A stretch of DNA of 34,178 nucleotides from contig JAGXGG010000003.1 of NCBI GenBank assembly GCA_024636855.1, positions 1 to 34,178 on the forward strand. The letters are read 5' to 3'. The notes below the pieces were generated by a model, which saw only the letters and a program-made list of their open reading frames with translations, was not told the DNA's origin and ran no database searches. The stretch comes from Ignavibacteriota bacterium (GTDB lineage Bacteria; Bacteroidota; Ignavibacteria; Kapaibacteriales; UBA2268). Positions 25,786 through 33,732 of the stretch are shown piece after piece. Within the stretch, counting starts at the first letter, position 1; each line of letters starts with the position of its first letter. The translations under genes were made by a program, and so were the position numbers.

Positions 25786-25950
25786 ATCAAAACAAATACA
25801 ATTGAACAGAAATTTAGTGAAATAATGATTTTGAATCTAAGTTACAAAATAGAGTTTTAACCAATTGAGTCGGAAAACCATGATCATAAAAAACCTTTGT
25901 AGTGAAAAAACTACAAGGGTTTTTATTTGTGAGTCCAGAGGGAAATTCGA
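25786..25950 (+). repeat. Duplicate of receptor 3' end, terminator and tRNA 3' end (copy A)
   Basis: 25786-25882 is identical over 97 bp to 27118-27214 and holds the last 24 codons plus stop of the TonB-receptor remnant. The similarity continues, diverged, through a hairpin (25889-25924; 15-bp stem with one wobble, then T-run) to about 25950. There gagtccagaggga corresponds to the 3' end of the tRNA gene (gggcccagaggga). The rest of the gene-free stretch 25645-26145 shows nothing else clear apart from presumed promoters. Confidence 0.85.
25889..25926 (+). terminator. Terminator hairpin in copy A
   Basis: A 15-bp stem (aaaaacctttgtagt / actacaagggttttt, one GU pair) with a gaaaaa loop, A-run before and T-run after, so it can work on both strands. 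It corresponds to the hairpin at 27221-27257. Where copy B has an inner C-A mismatch, copy A is paired. Confidence 0.7.
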
Positions 25951-26145
25951 GCTGTATTTAGCTCCATTCCGAAAATCTTGATAATTAAGTATATTTGCTA
26001 AAGATTAGATCTTATCCCTTATTAAATTTTGTATAAACCTAACTAATAGTTATGTTAACCTTTACAATATAACCAATGCTGGATATGATTAAGTTTAATA
26101 GTAAACTTATTTCAATTGTTGGCAGTAATTAAACCCCAAAAAATT

Positions 26146-26538
26146 ATGAAATTAAAATCTAAAACATCGATAGTCTTACTTGGAGTTGCTGTAGGCTTTA
26201 TTGCATATTCTTTTGCTGAAGAATATCCAGGTAACACAATTTTGGGAATTGATTCTACCAATTTTAGCTGGATATTATTGAGTTTAGGTGCACTTGTAGG
26301 ATCATTTTTAATTCAAATCTATATGCAATGGTCTGCATCAAAAACAGCTTTGCTAACCTACTCAGGTCTCATCCTTGGTGTAATTGCAGAGATATTTTAT
26401 GACGCTATTATTTTAAATCTCAATCATAATATGGCTCCTATAGAAATTATTATTATTTCATTTATAGTTTTGCCTTCAGCTTTTCTAGGCGCTTTTTCTT
26501 CAAAGCTTATTCAATACTTAATTAACAGAAAATCTTAA
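26146..26538 (+). CDS. Small hypothetical membrane protein
   Basis: A 130-residue protein starting at ATG 26146 (MKLKSKTSIVLLGVAVGF). An in-frame TTG at 26116 is possible, but neither start has a clear ribosome site. Four hydrophobic segments lie at about residues 8-24, 43-60, 69-92 and 97-120, with a short acidic stretch after the first (EEYPGNTILG). The family is not recognised. Its last five codons and stop (INRKS) lie where a different frame already encodes the TonB-receptor remnant (LTENLKVSIEPYSQYL). Its 3' end may therefore have been created by the junction and the protein may be truncated or chimeric. Confidence 0.5.
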   Translation: MKLKSKTSIVLLGVAVGFIAYSFAEEYPGNTILGIDSTNFSWILLSLGALVGSFLIQIYMQWSASKTALLTYSGLILGVIAEIFYDAIILNLNHNMAPIEIIIISFIVLPSAFLGAFSSKLIQYLINRKS

Positions 26539-27192
26539 AGTTAGTATTGAACCATATTCTCAATATTTGAGTATTATACCTGTTTCGCCTAATAGTTACA
26601 AAACAACTCTTAACACTCAGAATAATTTGTTTTTCAATTCACCATTAGTAGGTAATGGAACTGGTAGAAATATGGGTATTGATTTTACCCTGGAACGATA
26701 CTTAAATAAAGGATTATACTTTCTCTTATCTGCTTCAATATTTGATTCCAAATACACTGCAAATGATGGAGTTGAACGCAATACAAGATTTAATAAAAAC
26801 TATATATTCAATGCAACTATCGGTAAAGAATGGCAAATGGGTAAAAACGATGATAACCTACTTAGCGCAAATTTACACTTAATTATTATGGGGGTAATAG
26901 AATAGAATCCATTGATTTAAACAATTCCCAATTAAGAAAGGACATAATTTATGGGGAAACAAATGGTGAACTCTCATTTGCTAATAAGAATACAGATACT
27001 CCAATGCTTTCTTTTACTATTTCATATAGAACTAATTATCAAAACAGCTCATCTGTATGGACTCTACAGATGCTTAATGCAACTAGTACGAAAGAATTTG
27101 ACAAGGACTATTATAACATCAAAACAAATACAATTGAACAGAAATTTAGTGAAATAATGATTTTGAATCTAAGTTACAAAATAGAGTTTTAA
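26521..27192 (+). pseudogene. C-terminal remnant of a TonB-dependent receptor/outer-membrane barrel, frameshifted
   Basis: The reading frame LTENLKVSIEPYSQYLSIIP, then NMGIDFTLERYLNKGLYFLLSASIF-type strands and FNKNYIFNATIGKEWQMGK, matches the last third of Bacteroidota TonB-dependent receptors with a carboxypeptidase-regulatory N-terminus. At about 26877-26883 one base is missing (expected His-Leu-Asn-Tyr-Tyr-Gly-Gly), after which the frame continues RIESIDLNNSQLRKDIIYGE to LNLSYKIEF and a terminal Phe. About 220 codons remain; the plug and most of the barrel are absent. The left end abuts the small membrane protein gene. Family assignment is by motif recall and the last Phe; the frameshift is seen directly. 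Confidence 0.75.
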
Positions 27193-27283
27193 CCAATTGA
27201 GTCGGAAAACCATGTTCGTAAAAAAACCCTTGCAGTGTAGAACTACAAGGGTTTTTTGTTTGTGGGCCCAGAGGGACTTGAAC
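27118..27283 (+). repeat. Receptor 3' end, terminator and tRNA 3' end (copy B)
   Basis: This is the intact partner of copy A: 97 bp identical (27118-27214), then diverged similarity across the terminator and into the first ~20 bp of the tRNA gene as read on the plus strand. The two copies are direct repeats about 1.33 kb apart. Confidence 0.85.
27221..27257. terminator. Bidirectional terminator between receptor remnant and tRNA
   Basis: A 12-bp perfect stem (aaaaaacccttg / caagggtttttt), extendable inside by agt/act, with A- and T-tracts on both sides. It serves the plus-strand remnant and the minus-strand tRNA, whose 3' end is 6 nt away. Confidence 0.85.
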
Positions 27284-27336
27284 CCCCGGCCAACGGATTA
27301 TGAGTCCGTTGCTCTAACCAACTGAGCTATGGGCCC
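27263..27336 (-). tRNA. tRNA with CAU anticodon (elongator Met, or Ile2 with modified C34)
   Basis: A 74-nt cloverleaf: acceptor GGGCCCA paired with TGGGCCC plus discriminator A, D-arm GCTC/GAGC with AGTTGGTTA loop, anticodon stem ACGGA/TCCGT with loop CTCATAA (anticodon CAT), and T-arm GGGGG-TTCAAGT-CCCTC. CCA is not encoded. It is not initiator-like, as the first pair G-C is normal. CAU may be read as Met or, after lysidine modification, as Ile (AUA). The acceptor and D-arm sequence would suit either. Confidence 0.93.
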
Positions 27337-27417
27337 TACATACTATTATTTCATTTCTGTTTATAATAGAGTTTCAAATATAAGAATATTTTTTTAATTC
27401 CAAATATAAAATATTTT

Positions 27418-28185
27418 TTAAAAATTCACTAGCCCTACCATTACTCCAAATCCGACTTTCAATCCAGAAATATCAAAATTGGGGTTAACTGTTGAAGTTC
27501 CTATTGTATTATGTGTCCACTTAGTATCTTGACCTATTGTTAGGTTGTAACTTGCATCAGCTCTTATTATAATGAAATTAGCAAGTGCATATTCTAATTG
27601 AATATTTGGCATTGCAAAAAAGTAGTTTTTCTCTAATCTATCAGTCCCAAAAGCACCAACTTGTTTAACATCATCTATTGTAGTTGAGGAGGCAAATGTC
27701 TCATAGGTTATATCACCCCAACCTGCATTAACGCCAGCTAATATAGCAAAGTGTTCAAAAGGGACATATCCATAGTGCATACTAAACCCAAACATACTTG
27801 CAGTTAAACTTACTTGCTTTTTCCCTAAAATTGCGGAATCTTGAGCAGTTGACATTGGATAATCAGCCTGATCTGACTCTATACTTCCCCCATATCCAAA
27901 TACTCCTAGTCTCAAATTTTTCACCCAAGGAATACCCGTTAATCCTTGACCACCTGTCAATTGAATAGGTGATGAAAGTTGTAATTCTGGACAATCACAG
28001 AATGAATTGAGATTATCTTCTTTTATCATTAGCCAATCGAAAGTAACACCACCAGCTAAAACAAAATAATCTAGTGATTCTTGCTTCATTGGTTCATTAT
28101 CGAATGGCAAGTCCATATCATCGTCCTGTGCCGTTAGGAACATCGGGAACATAATTAGCGACAGTAGTAATAATATTTTTTTCAT
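27418..28185 (-). CDS. Outer-membrane beta-barrel protein, tandem paralog 3
   Basis: A 255-residue protein with a signal peptide (MKKILLLLSLIMFPMFLTAQ) and an acidic N-terminal stretch (DDDMDLPFDNEP). Barrel strands follow (YFVLAGGVTFDWLMI, LRLGVFGYGGS, SMFGFSMHYGYVPFEHFAIL, ANFIIIRADASYNLTIG), with final Phe in GLVNF. It is the last of three adjacent paralogs. The family is PorT/OmpW-like in appearance but not identified. It lies 21 bp after paralog 2. A Cys pair (CDCP, about residues 62-65) is absent from the other two. Confidence 0.8.
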   Translation of the reverse strand: MKKILLLLSLIMFPMFLTAQDDDMDLPFDNEPMKQESLDYFVLAGGVTFDWLMIKEDNLNSFCDCPELQLSSPIQLTGGQGLTGIPWVKNLRLGVFGYGGSIESDQADYPMSTAQDSAILGKKQVSLTASMFGFSMHYGYVPFEHFAILAGVNAGWGDITYETFASSTTIDDVKQVGAFGTDRLEKNYFFAMPNIQLEYALANFIIIRADASYNLTIGQDTKWTHNTIGTSTVNPNFDISGLKVGFGVMVGLVNF

Positions 28186-28206
28186 GTTCTTATATTTTTT
28201 TAAAAA

Positions 28207-29016
28207 TTAAAAATTAGCCAATCCAATCATTATTCCAAACCCAACTTTCAGACCAGATAAATCTAAATCTGAATTTTCACTGCTAGTTCCTAAGTTGTTG
28301 AATGTCCACTTGTCATCTTGTGCAAATGTTAGATTGTACGATGCGTCTACTCTTAGGATTATGAAGTTTGCAAGAGCATATTCTAACTGAATATTAGGCA
28401 TAGCGAAAAAGAAATTTTTATCAAGTCTGTTCATTCCAGAGCTATAGGGACTATTTTCTTGGTAAGTAACCCTATCTTGATTGACAACGGAACCACTCAT
28501 CTCATGAGTTATATCGCCCCAACCAGTATTCACACCACCAAGTACAGCGAAATGCTCGAATGGGACATATCCATAGTGCAGTGAAAAACCGAACATGCTT
28601 GCTGTTAATGTTCTTTGTGAATGAGAACGGCTAGGTTCTGGATTTGGGGTGAAAACAATTGTAGGTAAATCAAGAGTTCCAGATTCTTTACTACCACCAT
28701 AGCCAAATACACCTATTCTTAGATTTTTCACCCAGGGAACACCTACAACACATTGTCCTCCTAACAGTTGAATTGATCCAGAGAGTAAAAGCTCATCTGG
28801 TAATTCACTTGAATTTCCAACAAGAAAACTATTCAAATCGTCATCTTTTATCATCAGGAAATCATAAGTAACACCACCAGCTAAAACAAAGTATTCAAGT
28901 GATTTTTGCTTTATTGGTTCATTATCGAATGGTAAATCTATCTCATCGTCTTGTGCCGTTAGTAACATCGGAAATAAAAGAACCGAAAGTAGCAATAATA
29001 TTTTCATTATATTCAT
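28207..29016 (-). CDS. Outer-membrane beta-barrel protein, tandem paralog 2
   Basis: A 269-residue protein. By comparison with its paralogs the start may be the second Met (29007, MKILLLLSVLLFPMLLTAQ). The strands are as in paralog 3 (YFVLAGGVTYDFLMI, LRIGVFGYGGSKESG, SMFGFSLHYGYVPFEHFAVL), ending GLANF. Insertions of differing length fall between the conserved strands, notably near residues 110-125 and 165-190, probably surface loops. It sits 15 bp after paralog 1 and 21 bp before paralog 3, in the same transcript. Confidence 0.8.
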   Translation of the reverse strand: MNIMKILLLLSVLLFPMLLTAQDDEIDLPFDNEPIKQKSLEYFVLAGGVTYDFLMIKDDDLNSFLVGNSSELPDELLLSGSIQLLGGQCVVGVPWVKNLRIGVFGYGGSKESGTLDLPTIVFTPNPEPSRSHSQRTLTASMFGFSLHYGYVPFEHFAVLGGVNTGWGDITHEMSGSVVNQDRVTYQENSPYSSGMNRLDKNFFFAMPNIQLEYALANFIILRVDASYNLTFAQDDKWTFNNLGTSSENSDLDLSGLKVGFGIMIGLANF

Positions 29017-29031
29017 ATATTAAACTTGATA

Positions 29032-29817
29032 TTAGAAATTAGCTAAACCAATCATAACTCCAAAACCAACTTTCATACCATTTAAGTTGAAGTCTGGGTT
29101 TACAGAATTTGAACCTAAATTGTTATAAGTCCAATCTGTATCCTGCCCTACTGTCAGATTATAACTAGCGTCTGCTCTTAATACAATAAAACTAGTTATA
29201 GCATATTCTAACTGTATATTAGGCATAACGAAGAAGTAATTTTTTTCAAATCTTGAAACACCAAAAGGAATGGTTGTTTGAGCATCTTTTGGACTTGTAA
29301 TAGCGTTAAAACTTTCATAAGTTACATCACCCCATCCAGCATTAACTCCACCAAGTATTGCGAAATGTTCGAATGGTACATATCCGTAATGAACACTAAA
29401 CCCAAACATACTAGCAGTTAAACTTGTCTGAGAGCTAAACGTACTTGTAAATGGGTCACCATTTGGATCTATCCATGGGTAATTTTCTTCTAATAAATCC
29501 GACTCTACACTACCACCATAACCAAATACACCGAATCTTAGATTCTTAATCCATGGAAGCCCTAAAACACCTTGACCACCAGTTAACTGAATAGGTCCTG
29601 AAAGAGTTAAATCGCCTGAGTTACCCAAAAAAGAATTTAAGTTGTCTTCGTTTATCATTAGAAAGTCGTAAGTAACACCACCAGCTAATACGAAATATGT
29701 ACGATCGTCATCTCTTAGCGGCTCATTATCGAAAGGTAGGTTATCTATTTCGTCATCTTGTGCAGTTAGGAACATCGGTAACATAAGTACTGACATTAAT
29801 AATAATATTTTTTTCAT
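29032..29817 (-). CDS. Outer-membrane beta-barrel protein, tandem paralog 1
   Basis: A 261-residue protein with a signal peptide (MKKILLLMSVLMLPMFLTAQ). The same barrel strands (YFVLAGGVTYDFLMI, LRFGVFGYGGSVES, SMFGFSVHYGYVPFEHFAIL) end in MIGLANF. It is first in the three-gene array, with GGAGAAAC before the ATG, the only one of the three with a good ribosome site. The three proteins differ mainly in the predicted loops. Confidence 0.82.
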   Translation of the reverse strand: MKKILLLMSVLMLPMFLTAQDDEIDNLPFDNEPLRDDDRTYFVLAGGVTYDFLMINEDNLNSFLGNSGDLTLSGPIQLTGGQGVLGLPWIKNLRFGVFGYGGSVESDLLEENYPWIDPNGDPFTSTFSSQTSLTASMFGFSVHYGYVPFEHFAILGGVNAGWGDVTYESFNAITSPKDAQTTIPFGVSRFEKNYFFVMPNIQLEYAITSFIVLRADASYNLTVGQDTDWTYNNLGSNSVNPDFNLNGMKVGFGVMIGLANF

Positions 29818-29909
29818 TGTTTCTCCAATTTTTAATTTATTAATTAACTACAAAAATAATGAATTATACGAGACTTACATATTATTACGATTATTTACCT
29901 ATTAGTTTT

Positions 29910-29917
29910 TATATTTG
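29910..29917 (+). promoter_or_regulatory. Possible Bacteroidota-type -7 promoter element of thrS
   Basis: TATATTTG matches the Bacteroidota consensus TAnnTTTG and lies 35 bp upstream of the thrS ATG. No perfect -33 TTTG is seen at the usual spacing. Confidence 0.4.
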
Positions 29918-29952
29918 TAGTCTATTTTAAGACCAAAACTAGCTTAATTATT

Positions 29953-31893
29953 ATGAAAATCACATTTCCAGATGGCAACGTAAAGGAATTTCCTCAAGGC
30001 ACTAGCGGCTACGAGATAGCCAAATCTATATCTCACGGTTTAGCTCGCAACGCGCTGGGTATAGTACTCAACAATGATGTAAAATATGAACTACATAGTC
30101 CTATCAACGAAGATAGCACTATCAAATTTGTAACCTTTGCGGATGAAACGGGTAAGGATTTCTTTTGGCACTCTTCTGCTCACTTACTAGCAGAAGCATT
30201 GCAGGAACTTTACCCAGGTGTAAAATTCGGTATAGGTCCATCAATTGAGAGTGGCTTTTACTATGATATAGACATGCCTGGTGATGATACACTATCGTCT
30301 GATGATTTTCCGAAAATAGAGAGCAAGATGAAAGAGCTAGCTCAGAAAAAATCAGAATATGTAATGTCCGAAGCTACTTGGGAAGAAGCTTATGAATTTT
30401 ATAAAGAGAAAGGAAACGAGTATAAGTTAGACTTGCTCGAAGGACTAAAAGGTCAGCCAATTACTTTCTGTACTCAAGGAAATTTCAAAGATTTATGCCG
30501 TGGTGGTCATATACCAAACACTGGCGAAATCAAAGCAGTCAAACTATTATCAACAGCATCAGCATATTGGAGAGGGGATAGTGACAATGCTACTTTGACC
30601 CGTGTTTACGGTATTACTTTCCCTAAAGCCTCTATGCTAGACGAATTTTTGGAAATGAGAGCCGAAGCACAAAGACGTGATCACAAAAAATTAGGTCCAG
30701 AACTTGGCATCTATATGATTAGCCAGAAAGTGGGACGTGGGTTACCAGTATGGCTGCCAAATGGTACTGTACTTCGCCGTAAATTAGAAGGATTTATAAA
30801 AGAAGAATTATTAAAACGTGGCTACCAAGAGGTAATAACTCCACATATCGGAAATTTAGAACTTTACAAAACTTCTGGTCACTACCCATATTATGCAGAA
30901 TCACAATTCGCACCTATGAGCGTAGAGGAAGAAGAGTATATGCTAAAACCGATGAATTGTCCGCATCACCATCAGATATACAGCTCAGAGCAGCGTTCAT
31001 ATCGTGATTTGCCAGTGCGTATAGCTGAGTTCGGTACTGTTTATCGTTACGAACAATCTGGCGAGTTGAATGGTATGTCACGTGTACGTGGCTTTACTCA
31101 AGATGATGCACACATATATTGCACTGAAGAACAGCTAAAAGACGAACTAATCAACTGTATAGAGCTAACTCAGCTTGTGTTTGAGACTTTCGATATGGAA
31201 GTAACTACACGTCTTTCATTCCGTGATGACCAAGAAGGCAAATATGCAGGCGACGAAGAAGGATGGGAAAAGTCAGAAAGAGTTGTAAAAGAAGTAGCTG
31301 ATTTTTTGAAATTAGACTATTTCATTGGATTAGGCGAAGCCTCATTCTATGGACCCAAAATTGATTTTATCGTACGTGATGCTATCGGTCGTAAATGGCA
31401 ATTAGGAACAGTGCAAGTCGATTACGTGATGCCAGAGAGATTCGAGTTAGAATACATAGGCTCAGACAATGCACCTCACCGTCCAGTTATCATACACCGT
31501 GCACCATTCGGGTCAATGGAGCGATTCATATCGATTCTAATAGAGCACTATGCAGGGAATTTCCCATTTTGGATAGCACCAGTACAAGTTAGCGTACTAC
31601 CGATAACAGATAGACAAAATGATTTTGCTGAGAAAATAGTCAACTCACTATTAGCTTCTGGCTATAGAGTGAAGTTCGATAATCGTTCGGAAGGTGTAGG
31701 CCGTAAAATAGCCGAATCCGAACAAGCAAAAATACCTTATGCCCTAATAATAGGGGATAGAGAGCAAGAAAGCGAAACAGTTTCTATACGCCAACACACT
31801 AAGGGCGATGTAGGTACTAGCACTATAACTGAAGTAATGGAGCTATTCGCACAGCTCAACCAGCCGGGCGGCGAGAAAGAAGCGGAAGGGTAA
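29953..31893 (+). CDS. thrS: Threonine-tRNA ligase
   Basis: A 646-residue class II synthetase of normal length. Domains in order: TGS (residues 1-62); second additional (editing) domain with HSSAH (His73, His77) and CRGGH (Cys182, His186); catalytic core (about 240-535) with zinc ligands Cys336 in KPMNCPHHH, His387 in QDDAHIY and His515 in VIIHRAPFG; C-terminal anticodon-binding domain (about 540-640, with NRSEGVGRKIAESE). It charges tRNA-Thr with threonine and edits serine. It is followed by gmk with a 1-nt overlap (TAATG). No long leader with T-box or operator-like tRNA mimic is obvious in the 135 bp upstream. Confidence 0.97.
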   Translation: MKITFPDGNVKEFPQGTSGYEIAKSISHGLARNALGIVLNNDVKYELHSPINEDSTIKFVTFADETGKDFFWHSSAHLLAEALQELYPGVKFGIGPSIESGFYYDIDMPGDDTLSSDDFPKIESKMKELAQKKSEYVMSEATWEEAYEFYKEKGNEYKLDLLEGLKGQPITFCTQGNFKDLCRGGHIPNTGEIKAVKLLSTASAYWRGDSDNATLTRVYGITFPKASMLDEFLEMRAEAQRRDHKKLGPELGIYMISQKVGRGLPVWLPNGTVLRRKLEGFIKEELLKRGYQEVITPHIGNLELYKTSGHYPYYAESQFAPMSVEEEEYMLKPMNCPHHHQIYSSEQRSYRDLPVRIAEFGTVYRYEQSGELNGMSRVRGFTQDDAHIYCTEEQLKDELINCIELTQLVFETFDMEVTTRLSFRDDQEGKYAGDEEGWEKSERVVKEVADFLKLDYFIGLGEASFYGPKIDFIVRDAIGRKWQLGTVQVDYVMPERFELEYIGSDNAPHRPVIIHRAPFGSMERFISILIEHYAGNFPFWIAPVQVSVLPITDRQNDFAEKIVNSLLASGYRVKFDNRSEGVGRKIAESEQAKIPYALIIGDREQESETVSIRQHTKGDVGTSTITEVMELFAQLNQPGGEKEAEG

Positions 31894-32456
31894 TGTTCAA
31901 GAAAAAGCTCATAGTTCTATCTTCTCCTAGCGGTGGTGGCAAATCAACATTAGCTAATTATCTGATGACTCTATATCCGGAGATTCGTTTTTCTGTGTCA
32001 TGTACTACTCGTAAAATACGAGAAGGTGAAGTTCATGGTAAAGACTATTTCTTCCTAACAAAAGAAGAATTCGAAGAGAAAGTAGCAAACGGAGAATTTG
32101 CCGAATACGAACAGATATTTGGCAACTACTATGGCACTCTGAAATCTGAAATAAAAAAACATCTGAACTCTGGCAACTCTATACTTTTCGATGTGGATGT
32201 AAAAGGAGCAGTATCACTGAGAAGAAATTTCCCTGATGATACTCTTCTATTATTCATATATCCACCAAGCTTCGAAGAACTACAACGTAGATTAGAAAAA
32301 CGAAGCACAGAAAGCCCAGAAGAGTTGTACACCAGACTAGAGAGAGCAAAAGAAGAGCTAGAATACAAAGAGCTATTCGATCACTCTATCCTCAATGATG
32401 TTTTACAAACGGCATTCAATGATCTAGAAGAAGTAATAAAAGAAAATCTGAGTTGA
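31893..32456 (+). CDS. gmk: Guanylate kinase
   Basis: A 187-residue protein with P-loop SPSGGGKST (residues 11-19) and GMP-binding motif SCTTRKIREGEVHGKDYFF. The FAEYEQIFGNYYGT segment, DVDVKGA and the lid region RLEKRSTESPEELYTRL are also present. It phosphorylates GMP to GDP for nucleotide synthesis. Length and motifs are standard. It is coupled to thrS by one-base overlap, an unusual partner; thrS is often followed by infC. Confidence 0.96.
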   Translation: MFKKKLIVLSSPSGGGKSTLANYLMTLYPEIRFSVSCTTRKIREGEVHGKDYFFLTKEEFEEKVANGEFAEYEQIFGNYYGTLKSEIKKHLNSGNSILFDVDVKGAVSLRRNFPDDTLLLFIYPPSFEELQRRLEKRSTESPEELYTRLERAKEELEYKELFDHSILNDVLQTAFNDLEEVIKENLS

Positions 32457-32485
32457 GCAAGAAAATATTCAGCTACTTTTAATCC

Positions 32486-32516
32486 ATTCAGATAAAATAT
32501 GGATAAGATTTGGATA
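32486..32516 (+). promoter_or_regulatory. 31-bp direct repeat upstream of fic, copy 1
   Basis: attc(a/g)gataaaat, then gataagat, then tggata; 27 of 31 bases agree with 32541-32571, and the two starts are 55 bp apart. It is possibly a binding site for a regulator (inference). Confidence 0.5.
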
Positions 32517-32540
32517 TTTAATATCAGCATATTATATTGT

Positions 32541-32571
32541 ATTCGGATAAAATACAGATAAGATATGGATA
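32541..32571 (+). promoter_or_regulatory. 31-bp direct repeat, copy 2, covering the fic start codon
   Basis: The same sequence as 32486-32516 with four differences; its last seven bases include the fic ATG. A protein bound here would block initiation of transcription or translation, as in autoregulated toxin-like operons (inference). Confidence 0.5.
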
Positions 32572-33641
32572 AATACACAAACAAACTCAACTTCAATTTT
32601 CAGACAAACCAGAAAGTATTGAAGCTAATTTCTCAGATTGATCTATACAAAGGCAAATGGAATAGTATAGAGAAACAGGAGAATACATACCTCAAAGAGC
32701 TACGGAAAATAGCTACTATTGAGAGTATTGGCTCTTCCACTCGGATAGAAGGTTCGACTCTATCTGATAAAGAAATAGAAAAATTGCTCAATGACATAAA
32801 GATAACCAAATTAACTACAAGAGACGAACAAGAAGTAATTGGATATTTTGATACATTGGAGGTAATCTATGACAACTACTACAATATCCAATTATCAGAA
32901 AACTATATAAAACAACTTCACAATAACCTACTCAAGCACAGTGATAAAGATGTAAGACATAGAGGTGAATATAAATCTTTATCAAATAAAGTAGTTGCCA
33001 AATATCCTGGCGGAATAGAAAAAGTAATATTCAACACTACTAAAATTCATCTAGTAAATAATGAAATGAGTGATTTGATTAGTTGGACTAATGAACAATT
33101 GAAACTAATGGAAATTCATCCACTAATCATTGCAGCTAATTTTATTTACGAATTCCTTTCTATTCATCCATTCCAAGATGGGAATGGCCGATTATCAAGA
33201 CTACTAACTACATTAATTCTATTGCAAAATGATTATCTATTTATTCAATATGTATCGTTCGAAAATCTTATTGAAACTACAAAGAAAGAATATTATCAAG
33301 CTCTGATGAAATCTCAGAAGAACAGATATAAGAAGTCTGAAAATATTTCGGTTTGGACTTTATACTTTCTCGAAAAGTTGAATAACTTAACACAAAAACT
33401 AGATTCAAAATATGATATCCTAAAATCAAAGGGTGGATATTTGAATGAAAGACAAAAAGAATTGTTTAGTTACTTATCAGATAATCAACCACTAAAAATA
33501 TCAGATTTGGCTATTGCATTTGATTACATAAACATCCACACATTAAAGAAAGATTTGCAGTATTTGAAAAAAGAGCAGATAATATCTACGATTGGTAAAG
33601 GCAAAGGAACAGTTTATATTATATCAGATGACAAAAAGTAA
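32565..33641 (+). CDS. Fic-family AMP-transferase-like protein with autoinhibitory motif and winged helix
   Basis: A 358-residue protein. The N-terminal helical region carries an inhibitory (S/T)xxxE(G/N) motif, SSTRIEG (Ser58 to Gly63). The Fic core motif HPFQDGNGR is at 201-209 with catalytic His201. The C-terminal ~65 residues (about 293-358) form a winged-helix-like domain (DLAIAFDYINIHTLKKDLQYL). This is the class II Fic layout, in which the inhibitory helix precedes the core in the same chain. The usual activity is transfer of AMP from ATP to a protein hydroxyl. The target is unknown; the winged helix may bind DNA and control its own gene through the repeats at 32486-32571. It lies 108 bp after gmk. 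Confidence 0.9.
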   Translation: MDKYTNKLNFNFQTNQKVLKLISQIDLYKGKWNSIEKQENTYLKELRKIATIESIGSSTRIEGSTLSDKEIEKLLNDIKITKLTTRDEQEVIGYFDTLEVIYDNYYNIQLSENYIKQLHNNLLKHSDKDVRHRGEYKSLSNKVVAKYPGGIEKVIFNTTKIHLVNNEMSDLISWTNEQLKLMEIHPLIIAANFIYEFLSIHPFQDGNGRLSRLLTTLILLQNDYLFIQYVSFENLIETTKKEYYQALMKSQKNRYKKSENISVWTLYFLEKLNNLTQKLDSKYDILKSKGGYLNERQKELFSYLSDNQPLKISDLAIAFDYINIHTLKKDLQYLKKEQIISTIGKGKGTVYIISDDKK

Positions 33642-33732
33642 AAGTCAAAGCCTTATAATTTGATAGATTATAGTATATTAGGAATATTATTAGTTACAGA
33701 TTAACAATATTTGGAGCCATTACTATGAGAAA

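Noticed and set aside
26567-26905. A separate 112-residue protein
   Set aside because: It is one frame of a frameshifted receptor C-terminus, continuing in the next frame to 27192.
25786-27283. A classical tRNA-integrated genomic island with attL/attR
   Set aside because: No integrase is present, and the repeat extends ~100 bp past the tRNA into a neighbouring gene, unlike a usual att core. It is kept only as a possible explanation of the duplication.
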